Source: Priapulus caudatus
Lineage: Eukaryota; Priapulida; Priapulimorpha; Priapulimorphida; Priapulidae
Assembly (NCBI RefSeq): GCF_000485595.1
Contig: NW_014577187.1
Location: 335,675 to 358,397, forward strand
Direction: 5' to 3'
DNA length: 22,723 nucleotides
In this document: one piece after another, positions 1 through 10,481 of the stretch
How the letters are laid out: each line of letters begins with the position of its first letter
How positions within the stretch are numbered: the stretch's first letter is position 1
Position numbers and translations under genes: made by a program
The notes under the pieces: generated by a model
The model's database searches: none
Seen by the model: only the letters and a program-made list of their open reading frames with translations
Told to the model about the DNA's origin: nothing

Positions 1-55
1 TAAGGTAAATGTGTAACGCCGTGCCGCGTGCGTGCGTGTACCTGTGTGTTTGCAG

Positions 56-118
56 CAGGAGCATTTAACCGGGCATTTTACAGGTAATTATCAGGCAATA
101 CAGGCGAAAATAGAGTAG
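56..118 (+). CDS. Candidate terminal exon at window edge, unrecognised
   Basis: The acceptor acctgtgtgtttgcag is followed by QEHLTGHFTGNYQAIQAKIE and TAG. ATTAAA follows about 10 bases later. Only 20 codons are visible and the gene would lie mostly outside the window. No family is recognised. Confidence 0.1.
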   Translation, partial: QEHLTGHFTGNYQAIQAKIE

Positions 119-780
119 AGAATACATTAAAGGACATTGGTAGTAAATACATTTCGGTGTTTGATTCAGCATTGCTTTTTTCGTAATTGCATGTTTGCCC
201 GGTATGCAATGGTTTGCGACCGCTGCCCTTGGCGACTCCGGTTCCCCCGCACCGTTATTCAGGAAGTATGACAATGGCGCGGGCGTTTGTGCCGGTGCAG
301 AATGTTATAGAAAAATAATAATGATTGTTCTCGATCAGATAACAACGTAAGCTCCTCGCAATCCTCCCTGAATCAAACGCGGTGTGCATCTTTGTCCGGG
401 TAATCTCTGCATGCGTCTGGTGCCAGGACTGACATGCTACTACACCAAGGATGGGTTTACGAGTATAGGTCAAAACATTCCACAGCCGCTTGCTTGCAAC
501 AGAGGGAAAGTGCGATGAGTGACAGTTACAGGTCTCGCCTGATTCGCCATTACAACAATGGCCATTGACTCATGTTTGTGGCCAGGCAGGCCTGGTGGCT
601 GATAGGGTCTATGTTCCCCCAGGCGTACGCTGCCGGCAACGTACCCTGGTAACGTAATGCTTAGCTGATATGGTTAGCGGTTAGGGTTCAGGGTTATAAA
701 GGTTATGGTTAGGGTTTATAGGTTCAGGGAGGGCAAATGTAAAGTCCGCGCGGGAAATTCCAGGATACAGACTAGCTACA
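119..780. other. Non-coding stretch with degenerate telomere-like patch
   Basis: No supported gene. At 675-735 GGTTAGGGTT, GGTTATGGTTAGGG and GGGTTATA units form an interstitial, degenerate TTAGGG-type array. Short frames on the minus strand (65-473) have no recognisable content. Confidence 0.5.
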
Positions 781-1890
781 GTGTGTCGTATGCAAGCCAT
801 TACTCCTCAAAAATCATTTCTTAAAAGAGAATTTAAACCTAGAATCTCAAAATCAATTGTTTACAAATGCAGTTAAATCAATTTTCACAAAGTTTAAAAT
901 TAATTTACAAGAAAGTAAACCAATTTATTTTGATAGAAACAAGTAACAGTTATAGTTACAATTTATTAACAGATGTTTAGGAATGCAATGTGTTACAATG
1001 ATTTCTAAATTAAGTTTATAATCATGTGTCAATTCAATTACGGAAAATAACAAATCAAGTTATATTTCTAACAATAGTTACAAATGTACAAGTCACAATT
1101 AATTCATGTATCTAACAAACCAGTCTTACTGTTTGTAAATCAATTCATAAAAGCTAACGAATTTTATTAACATGTGTTTACCGAATCAATTAGTACGAAG
1201 ATTTCGTCTAGAACTAATTTATAACACTTACAGAACAATTTTATAGGAAAATATGACCAGAATTCAAGTTCGACTTAATAATTAAATTGATTTGTCGTTG
1301 AATCAACTCGATGATTAACATAAACAATTAGATTACAACCTATTCATAAATTAAGAAGTCGCGAGAACAATTTTTATTTGTACATGTTTAATAGACTGAA
1401 ACTACAATTACAATTGAGTGAGATCCTTACTATGAAATGTTATGACATTTGTATTATTGTAACTAAGTATTAACTCAGGTAAATTGATATATGTTGTCAA
1501 TTGTTACACGAAATATCAATTTAGAATTCCAATGTGATACAAATTGAGATTAGGTTCGCATGTTATAAAAATACCAATATTAACAATAAATTCATTATGA
1601 GAACTATTCTATGACAATTATTTATGTAACATTGTTTGATCGAAGTACTAACATTTTTATATTATTATGTATTCCTAAGGGTGTTATTTACTTGAATACA
1701 TTACATTGGATCAAATCTTTTTATTATTTACGTAAATTGAATATATTTTAGTACGCAATATGTCTAAGTCACTATTAAGAATAATTGTAACCTTAACTTA
1801 CTATAATCAAATCATTAAGCAAAGCTTATCTGTAATTTATTTAACATAACAAAGTAATCAGCTTATTTACTTCAAACCAAACTTAACAGC
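780..1890. repeat. AT-rich block with recurring ACAATT/AATTGT words
   Basis: About 1.1 kb of strongly AT-rich DNA without any notable open frame. CAATT or its complement AATTG occurs roughly every 40-50 bases, often inside ACAATTTA- or ATCAATT-like contexts. This suggests an old diverged tandem array, though I cannot define a clear period by eye. Confidence 0.45.
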
Positions 1891-2419
1891 TTTGCCATGA
1901 TATTTAACGTGGCGCCGCGAAAATAACTCCGCCTATTCAGAGAAAGTTCAAATCATTTTACCAACTCCAATATGATGAACTCCCCAAACGCATGAAACCT
2001 TCGAATGAAGCATGAGCACTCCCGCACCCGACGCGCCACTACCGTGTGTTGGGCCTATGGGAACGTGACTATGATACTGACTATGGTCTTGGCCTATGTA
2101 AGGGATTTACGCTACGTGGAGCCGTGTGGCCAGATTTAATATGGCATATACAGCAGCGCGCCGTGTGCATGGACTCAATATGGCTAGGATCTGAAGGGAA
2201 AGGTTATGAAAGGAAGAGATATCTCGTTGGAGAAGGATGAAGGAAGAAAGTGGATATTTAGATGGTGAAACTGAGCTAATGAGGCTAAGCAACGATTCTT
2301 ATTTGAGAACAGTGATGAGGAAAGGCGGCGTAAGCAAGGAGGGATTGGTGGGAGAGACACGGTGGAGTATGAATGTAGGCAGGGGAGAAGGAGACTGATG
2401 GTGTCACGGCAGGAGGAGT
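1891..2419. other. Non-coding stretch before the polypurine tract
   Basis: Mixed sequence becoming purine-rich after 2200. It holds the weak frame 2237-2329 mentioned with the 3201 candidate exon, and nothing else I can support. Confidence 0.3.
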
Positions 2420-2890
2420 GTATGGACTAGGGTGTACTCACACTGAGCTCACTGCGAGGTGCTGGAGGGGGAGAAGCTGTGGAGGGAAGGAAGGAGGGAG
2501 AGGGGAGAAGCTGGTGGAGAAGGAGGAGGGAAGAAGCCTGGTGGAGAAGGAGAGAAAGGAGAGGAAGGGCGGGGAGAAGGGAGCTGGTGGAGGGGGAGGA
2601 GGGGTAAGAAGCAGAGAGCTGGTGGAAGGAGGAGCGGGAGAGCTGGTGAGAACGGAGGAGCGCGGGAGACCAGCGAGAAGGGGCGTGTGGTGGGTGGCGC
2701 GCGGGGGCGTAGAAGGAGCGCTTACGGGAGAAGCTGGTGGAGAAGGAGGAAGGGGGAGACAAGGGAGAAGGGTAGTGGAGGGGTGAAGAGAACGGGAGAA
2801 GTGGTGGAGGAGGGGGAGATAGGGAGAAGGTGGTGGAGGAGGGGAGCAGGGAGGGGAAGGTGCGTGGACCGAAGGAGGGGGCTGGAACCC
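2420..2890 (+). repeat. Polypurine GGAGAAG / CTGGTGGAG minisatellite-like tract
   Basis: About 470 bases are almost entirely A and G on the plus strand. Irregular units such as GAAGCTGGTGGAGAAGGAGG are repeated throughout. Long Arg/Glu/Gly-rich and Ser/Pro-rich frames on the two strands are composition artefacts. Confidence 0.8.
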
Positions 2891-3200
2891 CCTTGTTGTA
2901 TTTGATCGCGAGAAACGTAATATATAATAGCCCCGAATTAATCGGCAAACCCCGCTATTTTTTCGGCGATGAACATTTTACTGGAACGGCGCCAAACCAT
3001 CGCAATTATAACGGGAGTGCTACACTAATTACAATAGGAAATATATATATTATCTCATTTTTTTATGAAACACTCTTGATTTCTTAAAATAACTGATGAA
3101 GTGAAAGGAATTAAAAGCTGCTTAAATTTTGTTTTAATCTCAGTAATGAAATTTGCTTTCAAATGTATATGTTTTAAAAAATGTTTGTTTCTAATTACAG

Positions 3201-3317
3201 GGGGTGGTATATATTGCGAAAGAAGTTCTGAAACTGTCTCAGCTTGGTTATTTGTTTGGCTTCTTTCTTGTGTTCAATCTCCACGGCCAGCTTGCCTGCT
3301 GGCTCGGCGCTGGCTAG
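3201..3317 (+). CDS. Candidate terminal exon, unrecognised
   Basis: The acceptor tgtttctaattacag at 3200 is followed by 38 open codons and TAG. They read GVVYIAKEVLKLSQLGYLFG then FFLVFNLHGQLACWLGAG, with one short hydrophobic stretch. AATAAA at 3459-3464 would serve as the poly(A) signal. A frame at 2237-2329, beginning MKEESGYLDGETELM and ending at a GTAAGC donor, would join in phase 0 to give a 69-residue product. No family is recognised, and the whole could be chance. Confidence 0.15.
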   Translation, partial: GVVYIAKEVLKLSQLGYLFGFFLVFNLHGQLACWLGAG

Positions 3318-3458
3318 GCGCCAGCTATATATTTGTTGCCGCTTGTGCATTTCTCGTTACGCACATCGCATGACGTCTGTGAAAAAACAACGAGTTTGTT
3401 CTACTATTATACATTCACAGTCATGTGATATTCCTGCCATTCATTGACGTGCATGCAC

Positions 3459-3464
3459 AATAAA
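3459..3464 (+). terminator. AATAAA poly(A) signal candidate
   Basis: A canonical hexamer, 142 bases after the TAG of the candidate exon at 3201-3317. It is meaningful only if that exon is real. Confidence 0.2.
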
Positions 3465-3529
3465 ATCGAAACTAGTTGTTTACGAATCGCCAATATAGGT
3501 AGCCCATGTTAGAGAGCGGGGAAACCATG

Positions 3530-3690
3530 AATGTATAGATGAGAAAAGAGAGTAGAGAGCCAAAGAAGGACAGAAGAGGAGAAAGATGAGAGAGAAGTGG
3601 AGATGAGGTAAGAGAGAAGAGGAGATGAAATGAGAGAAGCAGAGAGGAGAGGAGAGGAGAGAAAGGGAAAAGAGAGGAGGGTAATTGCTG
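3530..3690 (+). repeat. Second polypurine GAGA tract
   Basis: GAGAGAAG, GAGGAGAGGAGAG and similar units in irregular order, purine on the plus strand. The Ser/Leu-rich minus frames across it are artefacts. Confidence 0.75.
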
Positions 3691-4327
3691 TTAACCCTTC
3701 CCTTCTGTATGTCTGCATGTATAGGATCATCCGCTGCCATGTCATCCGCTTGTTCCAAGTCGTAAATAGTCATATCTCCTACAAGTACAGAAAGTTAATG
3801 CCAATTATTTCATTAGGAGAACCCCAGAAAGAAATACACAAGTCCACCAATACCAATCATTCCAACGTTTGCGATTCTTTGAGAGCAATGGAGCATAGTT
3901 AATTACTGCGAACAAACTGGTTGCGAACGTGTTCGCAGTGAGCTAGTGACATGCATCGAGCAAGTGACATTATAAGTTATAGTACACACTAATATTGCCG
4001 GCAAGCTCGGATGACCCTTATAGTAAGCTATAGTACACACCAGCATTGACTGCAGTAACACTCTTCAGATCGAACATGCGGTCGGCATGTTTGATCATAA
4101 CTTCGACCAACAGGGTGCGCTGCTCTAATCCCACTTTCCCGTCCATGGGTGCCCTTCTTCCTGCGTCGTGCCTCTCTGGGAGCGCCTTGACCTGAACAGG
4201 AGCTTCTTGTCTGCTCCTAAAGGCTGGCTCTAGGCCGACGCAGCAAGGTGCTGTACTACGCCGATGAAGCTTCATCAATGAGACGTCACTCGCACTTGCC
4301 AATTGTGGTATTATATAGTTAATATAG
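3691..4327. other. Non-coding stretch with a short tandem duplication
   Basis: TTATAAGTTATAGTACACAC at about 3970 recurs as TTATAGTAAGCTATAGTACACAC at about 4018, each followed by a CATTG/TATTG. The minus frame 4018-4479 spans this duplication and the adjacent transposable element, so I do not call it a gene. Confidence 0.4.
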
Positions 4328-4662
4328 CAGGCCGTTAGCAGGGCGCGGGGGGGGATTTCGGGTTGATATCCACGAGCCTCCCTCCCCCTTCTCCGAGCAA
4401 GAAAAAAAGAATGGGGGTCCGATTGAAAAATGGCAAATTTGCAAGATTTCACCTCAGGTACTGCACCATGATCGTCCATTTTAGTGTAATAATCTTAGTG
4501 TAATAATTGCAAATCTCAGTCGTGTGGGAGAGAGACACCTCCCCACACGCCTCCCCCTGCTCGGTCGCTATGATCCCTCGCGTCGCGACTTCGCGCCATC
4601 CACAAATTGCCAACATTTAAAAAACGGACCCCCGCCCCCCAATAAAAGCTGCTACGGGCCTG
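4328..4662. mobile_element. About 335-base terminal-inverted-repeat element (hAT-like MITE)
   Basis: The left end CAGGCCGTTAGCAG matches the reverse complement of the right end (CAGGCCCGTAGCAG) at 12 of 14 positions. Inner arms are also inverted: GGGGGTCCGATTGAAAAATG at 4414 against GGGGGTCCGTTTTTTAAATG on the minus strand near 4632. The CAG-type ends and an imperfect 7-8 base flanking similarity (TAATATAG / ATAATAGC) suggest a hAT-type origin. It has no transposase. Confidence 0.6.
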
Positions 4663-5124
4663 ATAATAGCGCCAACGCCTTTAATTAAGCTGTCAGACGA
4701 TGACAACCGGTCCTCCCTTTTTTTCTTTTTGCTTTTCCCACTCCTTCCTTACCTAGTAAACACAAAAATTACTGTACAAAGTTGTGTTGGGTTTTGCACA
4801 GCAATACTATGTTAGGACTATAGATCGTTTTTTTTAAGTAAATAACATTATCTTAATTCAATTAAAGTTTTGAGTATTAAACATATGGTTCGTTTTGGCA
4901 CAATGAATAATCATCTTGATAGACAGATTAGGACATGGACAGGTAGCAAAGACATACAAGAAATAAGACGAGCAGGTATGAAGATAGACAATAGAAAGAA
5001 TAGTCAGATAGGAAGATGGAAAGTAAGAAGATGGACAGTGTAGAGAGGTAAAGCAGGGCGATAAAGATGATAGGTACAAGAAAATGGACAGATAGGGGAA
5101 GCATCACAACGGAGCATAAAATAT
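4663..5124. other. Non-coding; degenerate GATAGA/GGAAGATGGA-rich segment
   Basis: From 4910 to 5095 the plus strand is purine-biased with recurrent GATAGACA, AAGATGGACAG and GATAGG words. No gene is seen. Confidence 0.4.
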
Positions 5125-5130
5125 TTTATT
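5125..5130 (-). terminator. AATAAA poly(A) signal candidate
   Basis: Minus-strand AATAAA, 48 bases downstream of the TGA of the candidate exon at 5179-5255. Confidence 0.25.
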
Positions 5131-5178
5131 CGCAGCTAGCTTTTTCTCGTCAACTAAAGGTATGTTTTAACGAATTCT

Positions 5179-5255
5179 TCACGCCGCCGTCATGAGCAAT
5201 GCCATAAACTCCTTTAGGAAAGGCTTTGCGTCACCAAGGAAAGCCAGAGATAATG
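5179..5255 (-). CDS. Candidate terminal exon, unrecognised
   Basis: On the minus strand the acceptor gactgctttctacag is followed by a phase-1 frame that reads ALSLAFLGDAKPFLKEF then MALLMTAA and TGA. An AATAAA lies 48 bases past the stop. The peptide looks amphipathic and protein-like, but it belongs to no family I can name. I found no donor upstream with the matching phase: the GTAAGC at 5371 joins only into frames with stops. Confidence 0.2.
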
Positions 5256-5655
5256 CTGTAGAAAGCAGTCGGCAGACATGATTTAGTTAACAGATCAAAC
5301 AAAAAATTGGCGTGATCAACCCTAAAGGTCGCGTAAACCAGCGTCACCAACATGCCGGCCCATTACAAATTCTGTGCTTACCGTTTGATCATCGTTGGAT
5401 GAGGTCATTTAGTGAACTGCCGTCGTCATACGGTGCGCTTGGCTGCGCCTCATGGCTTTGCAGCTTTTCCAAAACGCATACTAACCAAAATGCCTGTATG
5501 TGACCCATCACGGCGTCCGGCTGATGCTTGTGCGCAGTTCTGTCCGCGATGAAAAAACACAAGAGGGAGAAATACGATGAAACGTGGCAAACAGACGCTG
5601 AGTCTATGCTCACTAATGTAATGCAAGTATTGTACGAATGTATAAGCTTCGTAAT
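5256..5655. other. No supported feature
   Basis: Overlapping weak frames on both strands (for example minus 5389-5613) have no recognisable domain and no compatible splice partners. I see nothing else. Confidence 0.3.
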
Positions 5656-5669
5656 ACTGTATGATAAGG

Positions 5670-6050
5670 CTCACAAACACACTCGCACATCAAGTGCAAC
5701 ACGCTCGACGCAGGCAAACACACGCACGACAAGCAAAACGCAAAGCCGCAGGCCAAACCCACGGCACGCAATGCGTCACGCAGGCCTACATAAACACACC
5801 GCATCGAAGCGACGGCACGCGCATACACACACAAGCACGCACAGCACGCACACACACAGCACACCACACTACACCACACCACACAGCACACGCACACACC
5901 ACACACACATGCACATACACGACGCGCGAACGCCAACCTCAACAAACCACATATACAAACGTCCGCCACGCACCGAGCACGCATATGCACACGCCACACG
6001 CGCGCGCAGACCACACACACTCACACTCGCCACGATGCCACAAGAAAAAC
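5670..6050 (+). repeat. Imperfect CA-rich (CACACGCA)n low-complexity DNA
   Basis: Interrupted CACA, CACGCA and ACACCACA units on the plus strand. The Thr/His-rich and Cys/Val-rich frames it produces are artefacts. Confidence 0.85.
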
Positions 6051-6354
6051 AACATCCGAATAATTTCATGTTTACTTACAACAAGCACAGCATCCAAAAC
6101 GCGCGGCTTGATACTTGTCAACCTGGTCACGCTTCCTTGTTTAAATTGTCTTCAAGTGTGTGTAACGGCTGATGTGCCTATCTATACTCATGTCTTTTAT
6201 AACCAAGTTGCTCCAGCGCACACCCGCGCTCACGCAGCTGCATAGAACAGCTCCATACACAGACCCAAACACATTCATTATATAGTGTTAATTAAAATCA
6301 ACGGTACATTCGTTAGTTTGTTTGCCAATTTTACTTGCAAATAGAAATGGATTT

Positions 6355-6454
6355 CTGATCCGTTTCCTATTTTAAAAGTCTAAATTAGAATGGGAAAGGG
6401 TTCGTGATCCGTTTTCCTATTTTAAAAGTCTAAATAGGAAAGAGAAAAGGAAAA
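6355..6454 (+). repeat. 50-bp tandem duplication
   Basis: TGATCCGTTTCCTATTTTAA at 6355 recurs at 6405 with one extra T. Both copies continue AAGTCTAAAT, then A/G-rich sequence. Confidence 0.8.
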
Positions 6455-6459
6455 GGAAA

Positions 6460-6660
6460 GGGGTATATACGTGGCGTGTATCTGCGTGTATGTGGCGTGT
6501 ACGTGCGTGTACGTGCGCGTATCACCGTTGTACGCCGCGGTACGTGTGTGTAATCCGCGGTACCCGCGTTGTACGTCGTGATCTGCGTGTACCCGCGTGC
6601 ACGTTGCGTGTACCGCGTTAACGGCGTGTACGTGTCTTGTACGGCGTGTAACCGTATGTT
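6460..6660 (+). repeat. CGTGTAC-rich degenerate repeat
   Basis: Recurrent GCGTGTACGTGCGTGTACG and CCGCGGTAC words. It is the same sequence style as 21190-21310. Confidence 0.75.
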
Positions 6661-7470
6661 ACTATACCTATTCTATGGCTTGTATCTGTGTATCGAGTAC
6701 AAGCAATTTAGAGGCCGCCCTTATGCTGCCATACTCGGCAAATGTGGGGGTAGCCGTGAAAATCGACAGGCTCTTCAGGCGTGTTGCCCTCATCAAATTA
6801 CACAAAATATGTGCTTTGTTGTCAGAAAGGCGGGCCAGAATTCGTTAACAGCGAGAGACTCATCTGTTATGATTGTTCTCACCATTTGTTAAACGCTCGG
6901 CGTATTTCACGTAAATACTTACATTCTCCGTTGCTAGGCCTCAACATTTCTCTTCGTATCAGCTCATAAACTGATATCCTGTTGGACTGAGATTATGTAA
7001 TGTTGTTGCAGAGGGAGAGGAGCAATCACTGAAACTGACATTTACGGGAGCTTGGTACGTACGTACGGTGTAACCAATATTATTTAGGTGAAAACGACAC
7101 ATGAACAAACAAATTAGTACATAACTTGGTAATGAATAAATTTCGTGTTTATTTTGCCCACCAATCAATCAACCTCATTTAACTTCAACTCCTTCGGTAT
7201 TCCAGAAAACAAATTACAAACCATTAACAAAACATTCTGTTCTATCTAGCCTAACAAACTAGCTGCACATTTTGCCCTGTCTAATTCTTTTTCCTGTTTT
7301 TCCTGCTAGTATTTTTTTGCTGTAGGCAGTTAGTTATAATGTGGGCTGGTATGATACCAGGGCTATATGTTTGACCACGTACTGGAATCGTGTGCACCAA
7401 TCATCTTATATCCCAACTTAAAAAATATACCTGATGCTTGATCAATGCTTGCAAGTAAATGTATTGTCAC
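6661..7470. other. No supported feature
   Basis: Mixed single-copy-looking sequence. The frames 6597-6892 (+) and 6959-7168 (-) carry no recognisable domain or splice context. Confidence 0.3.
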
Positions 7471-8080
7471 TAAAACCCCCGCACACACTTGAAGCTACGC
7501 TCATCACGATCTGCCCCAAACTCGAAAATTTGGCCGAGCGTGGTTGAGAGCGATGCCAATTGGGCCCCAGCGCGCGATACGTACGATCTAAAGTGCGACT
7601 CTTTGATGGGGCGATTCCAAATGCCGACCGCATTGCGTCAAACGAGCTTTCACTCGCGCCAGGTCAGCGCTTCCTAGTGCGACTTAAGTCACGCTCGGAC
7701 GTAGTAACAGCGGTGAATGAACAACGTATTGACATCGTGCTGAGAACGGGGAGACAATTTCACGCACAGCCGCAGCTTGCGATACGATCATTAAGTTGCG
7801 TACTACGCCTCGAGTTACGTGGTACTCGCCTTCCACGTCCTCTAATGCCCAGCACTGGCGCGTTCTTTCCGCCACGCTTCGCACAGACCGATTGTTTTAA
7901 CATGCCAAAATTTGGCGACGAATCTCCCACGCTCATGTGACTGCACCGCAGTCCTATCGCGATCGCAGTACGTCCAATAGACGTTCATATAAGAGCGTTC
8001 TAAGGCGCATGTTCACCACGCTCTTAGAGGCGGCAGTGACGAGCGTAGTGAGGATCGGGGCCTGGTGTGACGGGGTTTTT
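7471..8080. mobile_element. GC-rich foldback-like element, about 610 bases
   Basis: The left end TAAAACCCCCGCACACAC and the right end read on the minus strand AAAAACCCCGTCACACC are similar. Further inward, CTACGCTCATCAC pairs with CTACGCTCGTCAC, and GAGCGTGGTTGA pairs with GAGCGTGGTGAA, so the arms extend about 90 bases with gaps. The interior is GC-rich, unlike its AT-rich flanks. Open frames inside (for example 7560-7940 +) resemble no family I know. The flanks ATTGTCAC / TTTGTTAC could be a degraded 8-base target duplication. Confidence 0.5.
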
Positions 8081-9980
8081 TGTTACAGAAAATAAAAACT
8101 ATATGGTTTGTTATGTCTAGGAAAATATTCCGTATACTTTACATAGATAAATCAAAAAACAAAATGGCAAAGACCAACCAGTCCGCATGAGCGACAATGC
8201 CCATCTGAGGTCTGCTGCTCTACTGTAGCGGCCTTTGTTCGCTCGAACTGCAAAAGGTGAAAGCCTGTTTCCATCGCGCTAAAAAAACCGGCTACGTCGT
8301 CATCAAACTGTTAGTAGGTATTAACGACTAAAACTAAACGCATAACACTGCATCCTATTCATACCCTGCTCGATCTGTCTATCGGGTTCATAAGTATAAC
8401 TATATAGCCTATATTGCCCACGCAGATGCGCGTGCAAAGTGTAATACAATAATCAAAGATGGCATCGAACCCTACGTACGTTGGTGAAAGTAGTGAATGT
8501 CACGATCATCGATTAATATCGATCATTTATTGAACAAGAAACTTGGAAAAGTGATGAGAATCAGTAACATGTATTATACATCACACGTATAAACAAGTGC
8601 CAAACAAACAGTAATACAAGGGCTAAACCAAGCACATATCCATGCAAGCACACGGTTTACATGCGAACGACGTTCGCACACGCAGGCATTCAAAACACCT
8701 CGAGTAACCCGATTGTAATAGATCATCGTTACCTTGTCCAACCGATGATCGAGTTACGAAATTACAACTGATGACAACACTAGTGATAGTCAAGAAAGTA
8801 GAGATAACCCTAAATCTTCATTGAGTTTGCTGAAATTCACAGGCAAAAAATCAAGTAAGCTTCAAGGCAGCGACAATTTCGCTCCTGTGCAGTAAAATTA
8901 AACACATCTGCATTGCAGGCGTGCATGTTTATTAGATAAGAATGCCAGTTCACACCCATCACGAGTAATGGGTCCCCCCGGTTTTTGCCCTGACATTTCG
9001 ATGACGTAGCCACGCGAGCATTCAGGTGCTATTAATATATCAGCTCGCTTAGAAAATAATAGATTTAAGGAGCATAAACCTGTTCAACAAACTTTGTCTT
9101 TGCCAAAATTTTAACTGCAATTGTAGACTCAACATCCACACAGGTATAAGGCTCAATTAATGTCAAAAGCAGTTCAGTCCTGTGTTAACAGTCAACAAAT
9201 CCATGTTTTGTCAAGTCCTTTCCCCCTAATTGCTATGTGAGTGTTAGTGTTATTATTTGGATATCAACCAATGTAATCATGTGTAACAACAATGTGTAAA
9301 CAAGAGCCGCAGAGTCTGGGTCAATCGAGGTCTGTTGCTACATTATAAACGTAACATTTAAGTCCGTGGCGAGTGACAATTTGTTAGGTGCGCAAGATAT
9401 GCAGAGACCGCAGTTGCGCTACACATCATTCAGCAACGCTTAACTTGCATTCTGCATACCTCGCCAAATCCCTATTGGTTGATACAAATCGCGTGGCCAT
9501 GAAAACTCCTGCTTTATGGTGCGATGTGCCCTAACCCTAACCATTAAATAAAATAAAAATTAATTTGTTGTAAAATTAATTTGTTGTTATTAAATTGTTG
9601 TAAATAAATCATTGGAAAATAGTTTTAATGAATAAAGATAGAAAAATGACAGAAATACAGGTAACATAAATGAAAAAATCTGATGGCATTCGATCGCAAG
9701 GAACCTTGTGAGCCGTGACGTCTGTGCGTAACCGTTTGGCTATCCAGGCTATTGGCTTTCTAAGGTTGGATGTGCCATGAATATGAGAACACTGTGACAT
9801 CATTGAGGCAGTTCAGGAATCCATGATTTAACCCTCCTCGTTGGGTCAAAAGTATGGCAGACACTTATCTTCCGAAGCGTTCAGTGGAAAGTCACATTTT
9901 ATGTCCTTTTATAAAGTGATAGAAAAATGTAGGTCAGCTGCCTGAAAAACAAAAAAAGTTTTTCACGTTGTCCATTAGGC
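8081..9980. other. Long non-coding stretch
   Basis: About 1.9 kb without a supported gene. I note small palindromes (GATCATCG ... CGATGATC at 8723-8755), two CCCTAA units at 9527-9541, and a TTAATTTGTTGTAAA repeat at 9560-9605. Confidence 0.4.
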
Positions 9981-10021
9981 CATGTCCTCAGATAAATGTC
10001 TGATATCTGACCTTTTCCCCA

Positions 10022-10112
10022 GTTTTTTTTTGTTTTTTATTTGTTTTTGGGGGGGCTTTTTTTTTTTTATGTTTTTTTTTTTTTTTTGTTTTTTTTTGAT
10101 TTTTTTTTTTTG
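10022..10112 (+). repeat. T-rich homopolymer-like tract
   Basis: About 90 bases, mostly runs of T broken by single G or short GGGGG. It could be the A-rich tail of an old minus-strand retroposed copy, but I see no such element beside it. Confidence 0.7.
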
Positions 10113-10481
10113 GGGCGTCCCCTTTGACGCTGTCACGCTCAATTTCGTACCTGATGAATGGGTTTCCTGCCCATCAGCACTTATACACCGAATATTAAGA
10201 GGCATTAGGTCGAGCGCGTTCAGATTTGTGCCGCATTCCGGTATTTCCTCCATACTTTAAGTTAAGGGGGAAATTTCCCCCTCCGTTTTAGACCTCTTGA
10301 CGCTTTGACCCTTGACCCCCAAATTGGTCACTTCCTGAGTCCTTTTCACGATCCCCCCCGACGTCCGAATATTCGTGACCGTACGTCGAGCGGTTTAAGA
10401 TTTTGTGCCAGAACTGTATGACAAAGGACGACGGACAGACGCAACGCTAAATGCGATTCTACAAGCTGCAATCTGACAGTA

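Noticed and set aside
4018-4479. 153-codon minus-strand frame
   Set aside because: It runs across the boundary of the 4328-4662 element and over a short tandem duplication near 4018. No domain is recognisable and no start or splice context supports it.
5528-6245. Long Thr/His/Arg-rich (plus) and Cys/Val-rich (minus) frames
   Set aside because: They follow the CA repeat in every frame and have no conserved motif.
8723-8755. GATCATCG ... CGATGATC hairpin
   Set aside because: The 8-bp stem is within chance expectation and has no associated feature.
9982-10260. Phe-rich and Lys-rich frames over the T-rich tract
   Set aside because: Pure by-product of homopolymer runs.
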